Of a DNA stretch of 64,000 nucleotides, positions 30,001 through 38,827 are shown in pieces. Each line of letters opens with the position of its first letter. Position 1 is the stretch's first letter. The position numbers were made by a program, and so were the translations under genes. Location: the IMG/VR virus record IMGVR_UViG_3300008261_000059, positions 1 through 64,000 of that record; one strand, given 5' to 3'. The notes below the pieces were generated by a model. The model saw only the letters and a program-made list of their open reading frames with translations, did no database searches and had not been told where the DNA came from. The DNA comes from a virus.

Positions 30001-33000
30001 CAGTATAAAAATTGTGATTTTTGATATAAATTGATCTATCAGGAACATTTAGATTTGTTTGGTCTGATAAAGTATAATTTTCTCCTGTCGAACCAAATCC
30101 AACAAAAGTTTTTGGACTAAAATATACAACATCGTTTTTCTTTATTGGATATTTTTGGTCAGCAACAGAGAATGTAAACTTTCTTGGTAGTAATTTTACC
30201 GAATCAATGCCTACTGTATGGACACCAGCATTTTGTAATCTATTTACAGTCAGTTCTGATTTCTCTACTGAAATATTAGTTATCTTCAATATTTCAGATC
30301 CAATAGAAACAAAGTCATCAACTTCAAATCCCGAAACATCATTGACTATAATGGAAGTAGTTTCTCCACTGACAACTAAGATTGGAATATTAGTAGACAA
30401 ACCAACTGTTTTTTGAGAAACAAAAATATCTTTTATTCCTTCAAAATATGAATAATTTGAATTTGAAATTGCAGATATTGTAATTTTATCTCCAGTTATT
30501 AGTTGATGTGGTTCTTGTGTAACACCAACAACATTATTTCCGTAAGTATAAAAACTCACATCTAAGGAAGTTTTTATACCAACAACTATGCTTTTTATTG
30601 GTTTTCCTTTGATTCTAGATACAGCAGCAGATGCTCCAGATCCACTAGTATTACGATTGTCAAATACTACGTTATCACCAACCTTATATCCACTTCCATC
30701 AGAGTATATCTGAACTCCATCTATAGATGAGGAAAGTGTTTTTGTTACAGTAAATTCTTGTTTGTATTTTTTATCTGTATTGCTAATTAAATCATAGTTA
30801 GAATTTCCAGAATTGATATAATATGGTCCAATGTTTCTGATTAGATTTAAACTTTCCAAATCAATATCTTGATTGAATATTGAAGCATAATTTTCAGGAA
30901 TTACATAATCTCTGAAATAATTTCCAATCATGTATGGAAATTCTGGTATTGAAATAGCACTATTATCAATGGTTGCAAAATATGCATAAATTCCATCTGG
31001 ATAATCTGGAGTTTTGCAGAATCTTCCATTATGTTCATCCAAATCACCAATTGCCCTGTCATAATAAAAATCTTGAGTAAAGAAACCATCAGGTAGGTTT
31101 GGTCTGATATTTTTATCTGGTTCTACTCTTTTTGTATAACTAGACCTTATTTTTCTGATTTCGGAACCAACTTGTCCGTATGGTCCATAAATTGGATTTC
31201 CATCATATGCCCATCCAATGATTGGTGAATGGATATTGTTTGGTGTTTCCCTATTAGAACTATCGAGATGGTCTTTAATGGACTTTCTAAGAAGTCTTGG
31301 TGGATAGAAATTTACTACTTGCAATCCAAGGTCTTTGTTTTTACTTGGAACAATAAATGCCTGATCCTGTATTTCGAGTAACTTCTTATTTTTTTCTACC
31401 TGGTTTATTTTCCACTCAAATACATCACCAATGAATTTGGCATCAGAACCTCTTCTTTTGATTGTAATTGATGTGGTATCTTTGTCATATCCAATACCAC
31501 CATTTGCAATATTTACTGCAACAAGTCTGCCATTTTCTATGACAGGTCTTATATCTGCAAAACTTCCTTTTCCATTCACAATAATATCAATTCCTTTATC
31601 ATAACCAGAACCATAACTCAAGAATTGAATGTCAACTATAGTTCCATTCAAAACTATTGGTTTTAAAAGTGCTTCTGATATAATTGGTTTTACTCTAATA
31701 TCTGGTCTTCTATGGAAGTTTACTATATTGGAAACTCCATATCCGACACCACTATCCTCTATGAAAATGCTATCAATTGAACCCAAAACAATAGGTTCAA
31801 ATTGTGGTTCAATTATACTTGTTGCTCCTATTCCAGATAAAGTCTCAACAACAAGTCTAATTGGTGGATAAGAAAATGTATGAGTGCCAGTTCCTAAAGA
31901 ATTGAACCTTATATATCTTTTATTTTCATAATTAACATCATAAAATTGTGTGCCAACACCAATAGTAGACAACTTAAATTTATTATTGTCAACTACTGTC
32001 ACTACATATTCTGAAGATGTCGATAAACCACTTATAGATGTTCCTGTTGTTGAATATCTTAGAATATCTTTATCTTTAAGACCATGATTTTTAGCAAATA
32101 CATAGTGATCAAATGTATTCACACCATTTGCTTTTTCATCAAATGCCAATATTGATGGAATCTTAATGATTCTGTTTGAATAACCAGATCCAGAATTTTT
32201 TACACGAATTTCGGTAATAGTATTTTTTGATTTTAATGTTATGAAAGAGTGGAATCCAGAACTAATACCAACTAAATTTACCTCATTAGTTTTTCTATAT
32301 GCATCTTCCAACCTTTCATATAATCTAATCTGGGTAGGACTTATTACTCCAGCATAATAATTTGAATTTGTTTTTAATGGGAAAATTTCAGCATTAAAGT
32401 TGGCATTATATGAGATTTCCTCTCCATCATCAAAATTATGATTTTGGGAAAAGATAATAGTATTTGTTGTTGGATTTACTCCAGAACCATCACCCTTGAA
32501 ACCTGCATTAATTTTGGATTTTACTAGATTTGGTTCTACTACTGCTCCAGAACCATTTCCACCAACTAAAGTGATTTTTGGTTTTATTTGGTAACCTACA
32601 CCTGGAGTTACAATTTTTACTTCAGAAAGACCACCAACAATATTAGCATATCCTTTAGCATTTCTTCCAGAAACATCAGTTATTTCTATTTCTGGGGGAT
32701 TGATTATATCGTAACCTTTACCTGGATTAGTTACTGTTATGCCGTCTAATTTACCATAGTAAATATTCTCATCAAATAGAGTTGGTGAATAAATTTCAAC
32801 ACCGTTGATTAAAATACCTACTTGTCTGTTATTTGTTGTTCTATCTGCAACCTGCTTTAGTGTACTATCACCTTTTACATAATTAAATTTTTTGAATAAT
32901 TTTTGATTTTCTACTACTTTATTTTCGTAATCTAATTTTACAAAAGAATCAGATACTATATTTCTGTCAAATTTGATATAAACACTCGAATATAAATCAC

Positions 33001-34915
33001 TTTTACTTAAGGATAGTTTAATTTTTTTACTATCTTTGTTGTCACCTATTGTTGTAACATGATAAATTCCAGTTTTTATGCCAGAATCGCTTTGTGGAAA
33101 ATAATAAATTTTTTCTCCAGTATAAAAATTGTGAACAATGTCAGTTTCTAGAATATCTGTCTTTCCAACACCAGAAGTTGTTGATGTTTTTACAGTTTGA
33201 TTTTTTGCATAAAGTGGATAATTAGATATGCCAGATGCTGCAACATAAAATGATTTGTATGAATCATCAATATAAGTATTTTGTACTGCAACTGGAAAAG
33301 AATTTACTGATGGTGTGTGATTTACATCACTAGAACCAAGTAAAATTACTTCTTTTAATAATGTCTTTTTAGTTGCATCTAGATTAGATGACAATTCAAT
33401 TGTATTTTCAGAAATTATATTTACTATTTCTGCATCTATTTCTGGATCGTTAGATATATCAAGATTTACTAATTTAACTTTTTGTCCAATATAAAGTCTG
33501 ACATTATCATAAAATGAAACAGTATAGACTTTTCCACTAGTGTCCCCAGATTTAATTATGGATTTAATTTTGTGATTTGTAGATACATTATACAACCAAC
33601 TATAAAATTCTGGTTTATCACTTAGTTCTGCGCCAAATGAAGACAAAGATATCTTATCATTTACCAATAGATTAGAAGTACTTTGGTAATTTACTTCTCC
33701 TATTACATTAATTAATCTAAATTCTATTTTTTGATTATCTTTATCGTAAGTATAAACAAAATTAGTTTCAAAAACTTCATCACTATACTCTAAACCAACA
33801 ATTAACCCAGTAACTCCCAAAAACTGAGTATTTGTTTTACTTGTATATGTAAGTCTAACAGTAGTATTAGCAGTATTTTTTCCTTTTACTAGAATAGTTC
33901 CTGATTTTGGAAATCCTACTGTGGAATCAACATAAATCGTGCTTGAAAATGCATCAACTTTCTTTGTAATATTTGTTTTTTTAGTACTGACAAAATTAGA
34001 AATAAAAGAAGTACTATCTAAATAAATCTCATAAAGATTTTTTTCATCTACAGGTCTAAATTCAATTGAGTAAATTGAAGCACTTGAAGAACCAACTTCT
34101 CCATTATCTTGGAATAATGATGCTCTATCTGGACCACTAATTAGGAGTGGATCTGAACCACTTACTTTTTCAACAAGAATATTTTTTGTTACAAAGAAAT
34201 TATCATCAGATGGCCTTAAAATATAATCTTGTGGTTTGATTACACTGATATCAGCATTAAAAAGAATTTTAAAAAGTATTTTATATGAAGTATCTGTTCC
34301 TTTTGTTGTATAGAAATCAATAGCTCTTGATAAAATATTTTTTATCTTTACTTGAGGAATAAAATTTCTGTTCTCAAATCCTGGCAAAAATTGTGCTTTG
34401 AATTTTGTAAATAATTCTTGATAGAATAAAAGGTTTAAATTACTAACTACACTACCACTAGCATGTTCTTCTGACTGAGTTGTAGTAAAATTAAGAGAAT
34501 TTGAACTGCTTAATGTGTTTAATTGATCAATTCCAGAAAATCCACGAGAGCATCCAGTAAATGATGTGGCAGTTTTCCCAGTATATGTAATTATTTCATT
34601 ATTGATTTTTAACAGACCGTATGATTTTGGAAATCCTACAGTATGATTGACTGTAATTGTATCATCAAAAGTTAAAAGACTTTCAGTTAATTGGCATGGA
34701 ACAAATAAAGTAAAGAATAATTCGTTATTATATGTTCTTATATCTTTATATCTGTCAAGATTTGCTGCAATATCTGTTATCCCTGTTGGATATTCTTGTG
34801 AGATATAGTACTGATTTAAAAATTCTTTGAACAAAGGAGAATCTTCGTTCAAAAAAGAAGGAACTTGTGACTCAATAATATCTTGAATCCTTACTCTATC
34901 GTTAATATCTGCCAT
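27065..34915 (-). CDS. giant baseplate-associated protein with YHYH domain, in gp7 position
   Basis: The protein has 2616 residues. The N-terminal 250 residues are helical, with VRIQDIIESQVPSFLNEDSP and a TKGTDTSYKILFKILF segment, and probably attach to the wedge. Long beta-rich stretches with repeated NPGKGYDIINPPEIEI modules follow. Near residues 1210-1340 is a YHYH-type domain: SPIIGWAYDGNPIYGPYG, then GDLDEHNGRFCKTPDYPDG and YAYFAT. The C-terminal 300 residues include KFSYSIKSQIPYTDWKEPIR and LVHPAGFKEFSD, common in cyanophage baseplate proteins. The gene follows gp6 directly, where T4 has gp7 (1032 residues). Equivalence to gp7 is positional inference; I see no clear sequence match. Confidence 0.8.
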   Translation of the reverse strand: MADINDRVRIQDIIESQVPSFLNEDSPLFKEFLNQYYISQEYPTGITDIAANLDRYKDIRTYNNELFFTLFVPCQLTESLLTFDDTITVNHTVGFPKSYGLLKINNEIITYTGKTATSFTGCSRGFSGIDQLNTLSSSNSLNFTTTQSEEHASGSVVSNLNLLFYQELFTKFKAQFLPGFENRNFIPQVKIKNILSRAIDFYTTKGTDTSYKILFKILFNADISVIKPQDYILRPSDDNFFVTKNILVEKVSGSDPLLISGPDRASLFQDNGEVGSSSASIYSIEFRPVDEKNLYEIYLDSTSFISNFVSTKKTNITKKVDAFSSTIYVDSTVGFPKSGTILVKGKNTANTTVRLTYTSKTNTQFLGVTGLIVGLEYSDEVFETNFVYTYDKDNQKIEFRLINVIGEVNYQSTSNLLVNDKISLSSFGAELSDKPEFYSWLYNVSTNHKIKSIIKSGDTSGKVYTVSFYDNVRLYIGQKVKLVNLDISNDPEIDAEIVNIISENTIELSSNLDATKKTLLKEVILLGSSDVNHTPSVNSFPVAVQNTYIDDSYKSFYVAASGISNYPLYAKNQTVKTSTTSGVGKTDILETDIVHNFYTGEKIYYFPQSDSGIKTGIYHVTTIGDNKDSKKIKLSLSKSDLYSSVYIKFDRNIVSDSFVKLDYENKVVENQKLFKKFNYVKGDSTLKQVADRTTNNRQVGILINGVEIYSPTLFDENIYYGKLDGITVTNPGKGYDIINPPEIEITDVSGRNAKGYANIVGGLSEVKIVTPGVGYQIKPKITLVGGNGSGAVVEPNLVKSKINAGFKGDGSGVNPTTNTIIFSQNHNFDDGEEISYNANFNAEIFPLKTNSNYYAGVISPTQIRLYERLEDAYRKTNEVNLVGISSGFHSFITLKSKNTITEIRVKNSGSGYSNRIIKIPSILAFDEKANGVNTFDHYVFAKNHGLKDKDILRYSTTGTSISGLSTSSEYVVTVVDNNKFKLSTIGVGTQFYDVNYENKRYIRFNSLGTGTHTFSYPPIRLVVETLSGIGATSIIEPQFEPIVLGSIDSIFIEDSGVGYGVSNIVNFHRRPDIRVKPIISEALLKPIVLNGTIVDIQFLSYGSGYDKGIDIIVNGKGSFADIRPVIENGRLVAVNIANGGIGYDKDTTSITIKRRGSDAKFIGDVFEWKINQVEKNKKLLEIQDQAFIVPSKNKDLGLQVVNFYPPRLLRKSIKDHLDSSNRETPNNIHSPIIGWAYDGNPIYGPYGQVGSEIRKIRSSYTKRVEPDKNIRPNLPDGFFTQDFYYDRAIGDLDEHNGRFCKTPDYPDGIYAYFATIDNSAISIPEFPYMIGNYFRDYVIPENYASIFNQDIDLESLNLIRNIGPYYINSGNSNYDLISNTDKKYKQEFTVTKTLSSSIDGVQIYSDGSGYKVGDNVVFDNRNTSGSGASAAVSRIKGKPIKSIVVGIKTSLDVSFYTYGNNVVGVTQEPHQLITGDKITISAISNSNYSYFEGIKDIFVSQKTVGLSTNIPILVVSGETTSIIVNDVSGFEVDDFVSIGSEILKITNISVEKSELTVNRLQNAGVHTVGIDSVKLLPRKFTFSVADQKYPIKKNDVVYFSPKTFVGFGSTGENYTLSDQTNLNVPDRSIYIKNHNFYTGQLVKYNVGFAGTGMIVSNTITQADAFTLQDNQNIYIVNRGQDYIGLSTVGYTTSTGIGSSLSSLYFFDDISVTGLAHSLTTTYEKVIGKVENFSLNVETTETHGLGNSDEITFNLLPRLVDTFKLRYDTNIRKITTEVKSFNTSVAISTETSEIYLPGNNYVTGDKIVYYNDGNTTIGGLQTNETYYIIKQKPDYIKLSNYYDSSKSGVSISLTSQGSGVQSIALVNPPLASTKGNIIEFDLSDSSLSGMDLKLYKDGNILIEVESYKYTRNAIDAGVSGAKLRIDTTDKSITNTLFYNLIPLSPSVLEKYQISIDKEVIGYNKISLNPSIYNQSYSVVSTGSTSFKFILNQKPEYFSYNANSGITTIFYDTDSKNTSGPISNIKLNFGGKGYKKVPRISSITSVSGKDAILKAFSNSIGKIDYIERIKDGFDYPTDPTLKPVLSVPTVCQIKNISRVDYIGITTGGKGYNTAPVLKVVGNDNIKLKANIQGGTVTSVDILENVTNMSAPLSVIPTRNSNGYDIDDIVYNPSTNEVTLELVNSDNQLYPLIANQYGNQETVFPFKVGDKIFVENCRITDGNQKNNYNSANHSYKFFTITGISTTNFTITYSMNGISNNLGEYTTDNNYGYVINENVMAKFEMKLIDDLGYYSGENVVGYDSNGIAVFSAVVMESGWDNDINQLRLIDSKGELEVGNRLLGTRSLLNGIVENVNQFNLISSLNVTRDKINDFTDKIGYLNDFQQRISDNDYYQKFSYSIKSQIPYTDWKEPIRSLVHPAGFKEFSDLDIIGKASNNMKVGVGDSSLNVLINVDSVESMYNRYNFSMVTEDELLPDGSIERVFFPTGVSLKSYILSKTNKVVPIDDISGQFTGFTTTTGGQIVGLTTFKLKNRGTPLFYREFQGNDSSIIDLSNNKFKLRNNNFQSGQKLFYSVVKADGTANVGVNTIFDAGFSYPGISSYFDSPIVSFDSSTIKMSSN

Positions 34916-34916
34916 T

Positions 34917-36803
34917 TTATCTAGTATATGCTCCGTTTGAATAACTTGAAGTTACAATATATTCAGTTGCAGAAGTATTTTCTCCTGAACTAATTCTATC
35001 TTCAATCATATTGACTACAAGATTATCAATGCTTAATTCTAAGTATATATCTTGCAATGCAATCACATCATTTGATTCTGGTATTGCTTGGACTTCAATA
35101 CCATTTGGTTTCAAGGAACTAGTAATATTAACTGTATCTAAGTATACTTCACCTTTCTTATAATAAACAACTCCTGCATTATTTTTTACAATAAAGGGGA
35201 TATTATCTTTTAGTGTAAAATAGAAAATAGTTCCACTTGTTTCATCAATTGGAACATCACTCATGTATACAGTTCCTTCCACATCTTTAATTGTGAAACC
35301 AGAAGATTTTATATTATATCCTCTATTGTCTAAAGGATTATTTTTCTTAATATGAAAAGCATTACCAAAACAAAGTTCATAAGTAGCAAATTGATTAAAT
35401 GCTGGCTGCAAATCTCTTCGCATTTTAACTTTTGTGATGTTAGAAGTAATTGAAGAACTTATATCATCAATCAATGCATTTACTTTACTGTATTTAAATC
35501 TCCCACCAAAATTATTTAAATCATAAGATTTACCGTAAGCAGTAAGAGTTTCAATAACTTTATTTCTAAGTATTGAGGTATCTGCAACTGAACTCTTGTC
35601 ATAATATACACTTGTATTAAGTTCTACATACAAATATTTCAAGTCAACTAATTCTGGTTTGATACCAGCAATTGAATATTGCTTTAATTGCTTCTTAATT
35701 TCTTCTTTTGAGATTCTTGATAAGAATTTTCCTTGTCTTGGTTTTACTGATATAAAAACTTTTCCGTATTGTGGTGGATCCAATTCATCACCACCATAAG
35801 CAGTTACAGATTCAACATTGGGGAATATAAAAGGAATTAATCCTTTGTAATCATTTGCAGTAACTGCTCTATACTGAGATGAATAGACTCTTGGTGCAAG
35901 ATATTTAATCGAGTCAATTTTTTCAATATCATCACCGTTTTCAGATGGTAATGTTGTAGTGAGTGGTGATATTCCTGATGTAATTCTATTTTGATTATTA
36001 TCTTCTAAAATTCCAGAGAAGTTAAAGTTAGCACATCCGTTTCCTGCTTTTCCATTTGTCAGAATATAACTTACAAAAATAGAACTTCCAGATGCTGGTC
36101 TTTTGCCGAATACATTATCTCCAAATAATAATTCGTATTTTTCATCTTCAACCTCTTGAACTAAAAATATTTTAGAATTAGCATCAATGTTTAGGATATT
36201 TGAGTATTGATTATATTCTTCATTTGCTAAGTCAGTTACAAATACACGAATACTTGTAGTGTCAACAGATGGATTTGGAATAACAAATTTTTGATCTGGC
36301 TGTGAACTATCTACAATAAAACTTTTTGTTAAAAATGTTCCTTCCCATAATTCAATATCTGTAAAGTATGCGTACCCTGCTGCATCTACTGTTACAGTAA
36401 TGTCTTCTGGGATTGAAAATACATAATTTCCACTTTCAATCGCACCTAAACCAATTACTCCTGCTTTGAGTGTAACTGATTTTACATCTAAAAATCCAGA
36501 GGTATTTACAGAAAAACTAACTCTTGCTTTTGATGCTCTTCTTGACCTTGGAACATATCCAATATTACGTGCCAAAGAAACAACATTCTCACGTAAAGTC
36601 GCACTATCAAGAAACGACTCATTCACCGTCATATTCGTATTGAATGACGTAATATAAGAATTATATGCTAAGACATCAATCAATACAGAAAAATTAGAAC
36701 CCTCGAAGTCAAAATCTGTAAAATTACTATTTGCTCTTAGATAATCTTTGATTTGTGTTCTTAGATCCTGAAAATCTAAGTTTGTGAATTGATTGAATGA
36801 CAT
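34917..36803 (-). CDS. 6: baseplate wedge subunit gp6
   Basis: The protein has 628 residues, close to T4 gp6 (660). The N-terminal 100 residues are characteristic: LDFQDLRTQIKDYLRANSNF, DFEGSNFSVLIDVLAYNS, NESFLDSATLRENVVSLA and RNIGYVPRSRRASKA. The middle contains a GKVFISVKPRQGKFLSR segment and a C-terminal NPLDNRGYNIKSSGF motif. In T4, gp6 forms the iris ring that links the wedges around the hub. The start overlaps the end of gp25 by one base, and the stop lies one base before the next gene. Confidence 0.9.
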   Translation of the reverse strand: MSFNQFTNLDFQDLRTQIKDYLRANSNFTDFDFEGSNFSVLIDVLAYNSYITSFNTNMTVNESFLDSATLRENVVSLARNIGYVPRSRRASKARVSFSVNTSGFLDVKSVTLKAGVIGLGAIESGNYVFSIPEDITVTVDAAGYAYFTDIELWEGTFLTKSFIVDSSQPDQKFVIPNPSVDTTSIRVFVTDLANEEYNQYSNILNIDANSKIFLVQEVEDEKYELLFGDNVFGKRPASGSSIFVSYILTNGKAGNGCANFNFSGILEDNNQNRITSGISPLTTTLPSENGDDIEKIDSIKYLAPRVYSSQYRAVTANDYKGLIPFIFPNVESVTAYGGDELDPPQYGKVFISVKPRQGKFLSRISKEEIKKQLKQYSIAGIKPELVDLKYLYVELNTSVYYDKSSVADTSILRNKVIETLTAYGKSYDLNNFGGRFKYSKVNALIDDISSSITSNITKVKMRRDLQPAFNQFATYELCFGNAFHIKKNNPLDNRGYNIKSSGFTIKDVEGTVYMSDVPIDETSGTIFYFTLKDNIPFIVKNNAGVVYYKKGEVYLDTVNITSSLKPNGIEVQAIPESNDVIALQDIYLELSIDNLVVNMIEDRISSGENTSATEYIVTSSYSNGAYTR

Positions 36804-37204
36804 TATATTCTAGTTGGTAGTAAAAGAAACTCTATGTTTTGCTTGGGAAATCCTAGACCAACAATATCATATTCAACTTCAACATTTATTTGATTATCAT
36901 CTGGTAGAGGTATTACTTTGATATCTCTTAATACAATTCTTGGTTCAAAGTTTTTTAACACACTCATGATTTCTTCCCTCATAATGATTGCGATTTCTTC
37001 GTCAACCATCTCAAATAAATTTCTTGTTACGGAAGTTCCGAGTAAAGGGTTAAAATACCTCTCACCAAGAATTGTTCTAACCAAGTTTGTAACAGATTTC
37101 TTGATAGCATCTTCATTTTTGATGACTAAAATATCATTAGTTACAGGATGCTTAGCAAAAGATAAACTAATATCTTTAAATGCTCTAGAAATCCTTGTGG
37201 CCAT
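36803..37204 (-). CDS. 25: baseplate wedge subunit gp25
   Basis: The protein has 133 residues, matching the usual length of the GPW/gp25 family. Family features are the NEDAIKKSVTNLVRTILGER motif around residues 30-48, NPLLGTSVTRNLFEMVD after it, and the C-terminal EVEYDIVGLGFPKQNIEF strand pair. In contractile tails gp25 sits where the sheath meets the baseplate and triggers sheath assembly. It is the first gene of the gp25-gp6-giant protein unit. A weak late-promoter-like ATATTAAATA lies about 20 bases upstream. Confidence 0.92.
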   Translation of the reverse strand: MATRISRAFKDISLSFAKHPVTNDILVIKNEDAIKKSVTNLVRTILGERYFNPLLGTSVTRNLFEMVDEEIAIIMREEIMSVLKNFEPRIVLRDIKVIPLPDDNQINVEVEYDIVGLGFPKQNIEFLLLPTRI

Positions 37205-37240
37205 TAAGATTAAAGTGTATTTAATATATCTATAACACTT

Positions 37241-37483
37241 TTAGATCACTTTTTTACCATATGAAGGTTCAGTTCCATATTCCCAATCATCATAATCTTC
37301 GTCATTTCTAATCTTTTCATGCAATTCAGTTTGCTTCTTTAAATCATGCTTCATCATATCATCATGCATGATTTCTGAAATGACTCTTGGTTGCACTGAT
37401 TCTTGGTAATCTGTAACTAAATGTGTAGTGCCCCACATTTGATACATGTAGTTTTTGTCTCTATCAACTGGTAAGTTAGACAT
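37241..37483 (-). CDS. conserved cyanophage-type hypothetical protein
   Basis: The protein has 80 residues and is very acidic at the C-terminus (KIRNDEDYDDWEYGTEPS). It contains MYQMWGTTHLVTDYQES and a histidine- and methionine-rich IMHDDMMKHDLKKQTELHE segment. An AGGAG ribosome-binding site precedes the ATG. I do not recognise the function. Its place between speD and gp25 is the only context. Confidence 0.65.
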   Translation of the reverse strand: MSNLPVDRDKNYMYQMWGTTHLVTDYQESVQPRVISEIMHDDMMKHDLKKQTELHEKIRNDEDYDDWEYGTEPSYGKKVI

Positions 37484-37491
37484 GTTAGCTC

Positions 37492-37522
37492 CTGTTTTTT
37501 AATAAAAACAGAACTTTTTTTT
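37492..37522 (+). terminator. possible terminator for plus-strand transcription
   Basis: CTGTTTTT and AAAAACAG form an 8-bp stem with a 4-base loop, followed after AAC by eight T residues on the plus strand. On the minus strand no U-tract follows. It would stop rightward antisense transcripts coming from the virion module. Confidence 0.35.
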
Positions 37523-37552
37523 GTAGGAGGTTGCTATCTCCTCTAAAACTAT

Positions 37553-37879
37553 TTAACGCAGTACATGTCTTAGGGTATAATTTTCTGAATTTAGATATTT
37601 CAACATCTCTAATGCGATTAATTTTGGATTTCCTGGTCCACAAGTATAAACATCAACGGCAATACAACCTTCTTCTGGCCATGTATGGCAAGAAACATGA
37701 CTTTCTGACAGTGCCATTACGATTGTAACACCTTGAGGTACAAAACAATGCTGATAAATGTTTAGAATCGTCATTCCAGCACGTTTAACCCCACTTTCCA
37801 TTGCTTCCTGAATGGATATTCCATCGTTAAGTAAGTCAAACTTAACGTCGTAGACCTCCAACAGGAGGTGATTCCCCAT
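37553..37879 (-). CDS. speD: S-adenosylmethionine decarboxylase proenzyme
   Basis: The enzyme decarboxylates S-adenosylmethionine to supply aminopropyl groups for spermidine. The protein has 108 residues from the ATG at 37879; a TTG at 37894 would add five. The prokaryotic family signature is clear: ALSESHVSCHTWPEEG followed by AVDVYTCG. Cleavage between Glu and Ser of SES-H makes the pyruvoyl cofactor; the downstream His (in CHTWP) and Cys (in YTCG) are the expected catalytic residues. Host-derived speD is a known auxiliary metabolic gene of marine T4-like cyanophages. A 19-codon frame with a stronger ribosome-binding site overlaps its start (37842-37901). Confidence 0.92.
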   Translation of the reverse strand: MGNHLLLEVYDVKFDLLNDGISIQEAMESGVKRAGMTILNIYQHCFVPQGVTIVMALSESHVSCHTWPEEGCIAVDVYTCGPGNPKLIALEMLKYLNSENYTLRHVLR

Positions 37880-37901
37880 CGAAAACTTCTCCAACTCGCA
37901 T
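37842..37901 (-). other. 19-codon ORF overlapping the speD start
   Basis: An ATG at 37901, preceded by TTGGAGG at good spacing, opens a frame that reads MRVGEVFDGESPPVGGLRR and stops inside speD in another frame. The speD ATG itself has only GGAG at longer spacing. This could be a leader ORF that couples or attenuates speD translation, or the relic of an older speD start lost by a one-base change. Expression is not shown. Confidence 0.25.
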
Positions 37902-37927
37902 AAACCTCCAATTTTCCCCGAAGAACT

Positions 37928-37935
37928 ATTTATTT
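37928..37935 (-). promoter_or_regulatory. T4-like late promoter core upstream of speD
   Basis: The minus strand reads AATAAATAGTTC, one mismatch from TATAAATA, 49 bases upstream of the speD ATG and overlapping the stop of the 199-aa gene. Confidence 0.4.
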
Positions 37936-38529
37936 GACGTAAATGCCACGTCTTCCATACGTATTATACTCAGAATCCTTGATAAAACTAGGATTTTCAC
38001 AAAAATTATCATCCCAAATTGGAATTGCGACCTCATTTTCATACCTAAAATCAGGATTTTGTCTTACATGCACTTCAATTAGGTTACCATCAATGAATTC
38101 ACAGTTAATCCAGTCATAATTTCCCTTTAAATTCTCTAAAACTGAAGGGAAACTCACTTCTCTATCGATTTTTTCCCATTTTTGCCACTTGTAAAGAGGG
38201 TCATTGTCATCTTTGGTGCCTCTTACAACCAATTTTGCCTCTTGATAGTGAAAATCGACACTTAAGTGCTCTCCTTTAAACACCTCACACCAAAAATTAG
38301 ACGGATAGAAGTGATCTGTAGAGTCTTCTATCCATATAATCTCAGCAAATCGACCCATTCCAAGGAAATTGATGGATGGTCGAACAATATAAAAGTCGGA
38401 TTTAGGTACTTTTGCTCCAACTGGACCACAGTTGTACCCTAAAATCCGACTTAATTGTAATTTATTGTATATCCACAGATCGTCATGATGAATTGCATTC
38501 CACTCATCATTAACGTCTAGGTGATACAT
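37930..38529 (-). CDS. hypothetical protein, possible ATP-grasp-like C-terminus
   Basis: The protein has 199 residues and starts YHLDVNDEWNAIHHDDLWIYNK. The middle has CGPVGAKVPKSDFYIVRPS and GMGRFAEIIWIEDSTDHFYP. Near residue 140 the segment NCEFIDGNLIEVHVRQNPDF has the look of the end of an ATP-grasp fold, where a Glu-x-x-hydrophobic run is followed by EIHVR. I would treat that as a suggestion only. The ATG overlaps the stop of the 48-aa gene as TAATG, so the two are coupled. Confidence 0.6.
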   Translation of the reverse strand: MYHLDVNDEWNAIHHDDLWIYNKLQLSRILGYNCGPVGAKVPKSDFYIVRPSINFLGMGRFAEIIWIEDSTDHFYPSNFWCEVFKGEHLSVDFHYQEAKLVVRGTKDDNDPLYKWQKWEKIDREVSFPSVLENLKGNYDWINCEFIDGNLIEVHVRQNPDFRYENEVAIPIWDDNFCENPSFIKDSEYNTYGRRGIYVK

Positions 38530-38675
38530 TACCCTTTTCCTTGTCCACGATACTTTTTACGTGCCTTATTACGACTCGTAGCACTATATTTAGTATTGCG
38601 ACCTGCACCTTGAAGAGTTAGCTTGGGTTTTGATTCGACTTTAGCACCACCTTTTGCACTTTTCTTCACTGCCAT
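38529..38675 (-). CDS. small basic protein, 48 aa
   Basis: The frame from the ATG at 38675 encodes 48 residues, strongly basic: AVKKSAKGGAKVESKPK at the start and NKARKKYRGQGKG at the end. A good AGGAG ribosome-binding site lies upstream, and the stop overlaps the next ATG (TAATG). The composition suggests nucleic-acid binding, which is inference. Confidence 0.7.
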   Translation of the reverse strand: MAVKKSAKGGAKVESKPKLTLQGAGRNTKYSATSRNKARKKYRGQGKG

Positions 38676-38732
38676 TGTAAAAATCTCCTAGTTGGTTTTC
38701 GTTTACGGTTTTTTTAACGGGTTTTTTAAGAC

Positions 38733-38777
38733 TTAAAAATGCCCTTGAAGGACTCCTAAAAATCTTTCAAGGGCATT
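38733..38777 (-). terminator. strong rho-independent terminator
   Basis: AATGCCCTTGAA (38738-38749) pairs perfectly over 12 bp with TTCAAGGGCATT (38766-38777). On the minus strand the stem is followed by TTTTTAAG. It ends the glycosyltransferase transcript. Confidence 0.88.
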
Positions 38778-38827
38778 CTATCAAAAGTTTCTTAGAACGT
38801 CAAGAAGACACTCTCAGAAGGGGTACA

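Noticed and set aside
37523-37552. Terminator of speD formed by GGAG/CTCC
   Set aside because: On the minus strand the small hairpin is followed by A residues rather than T residues.
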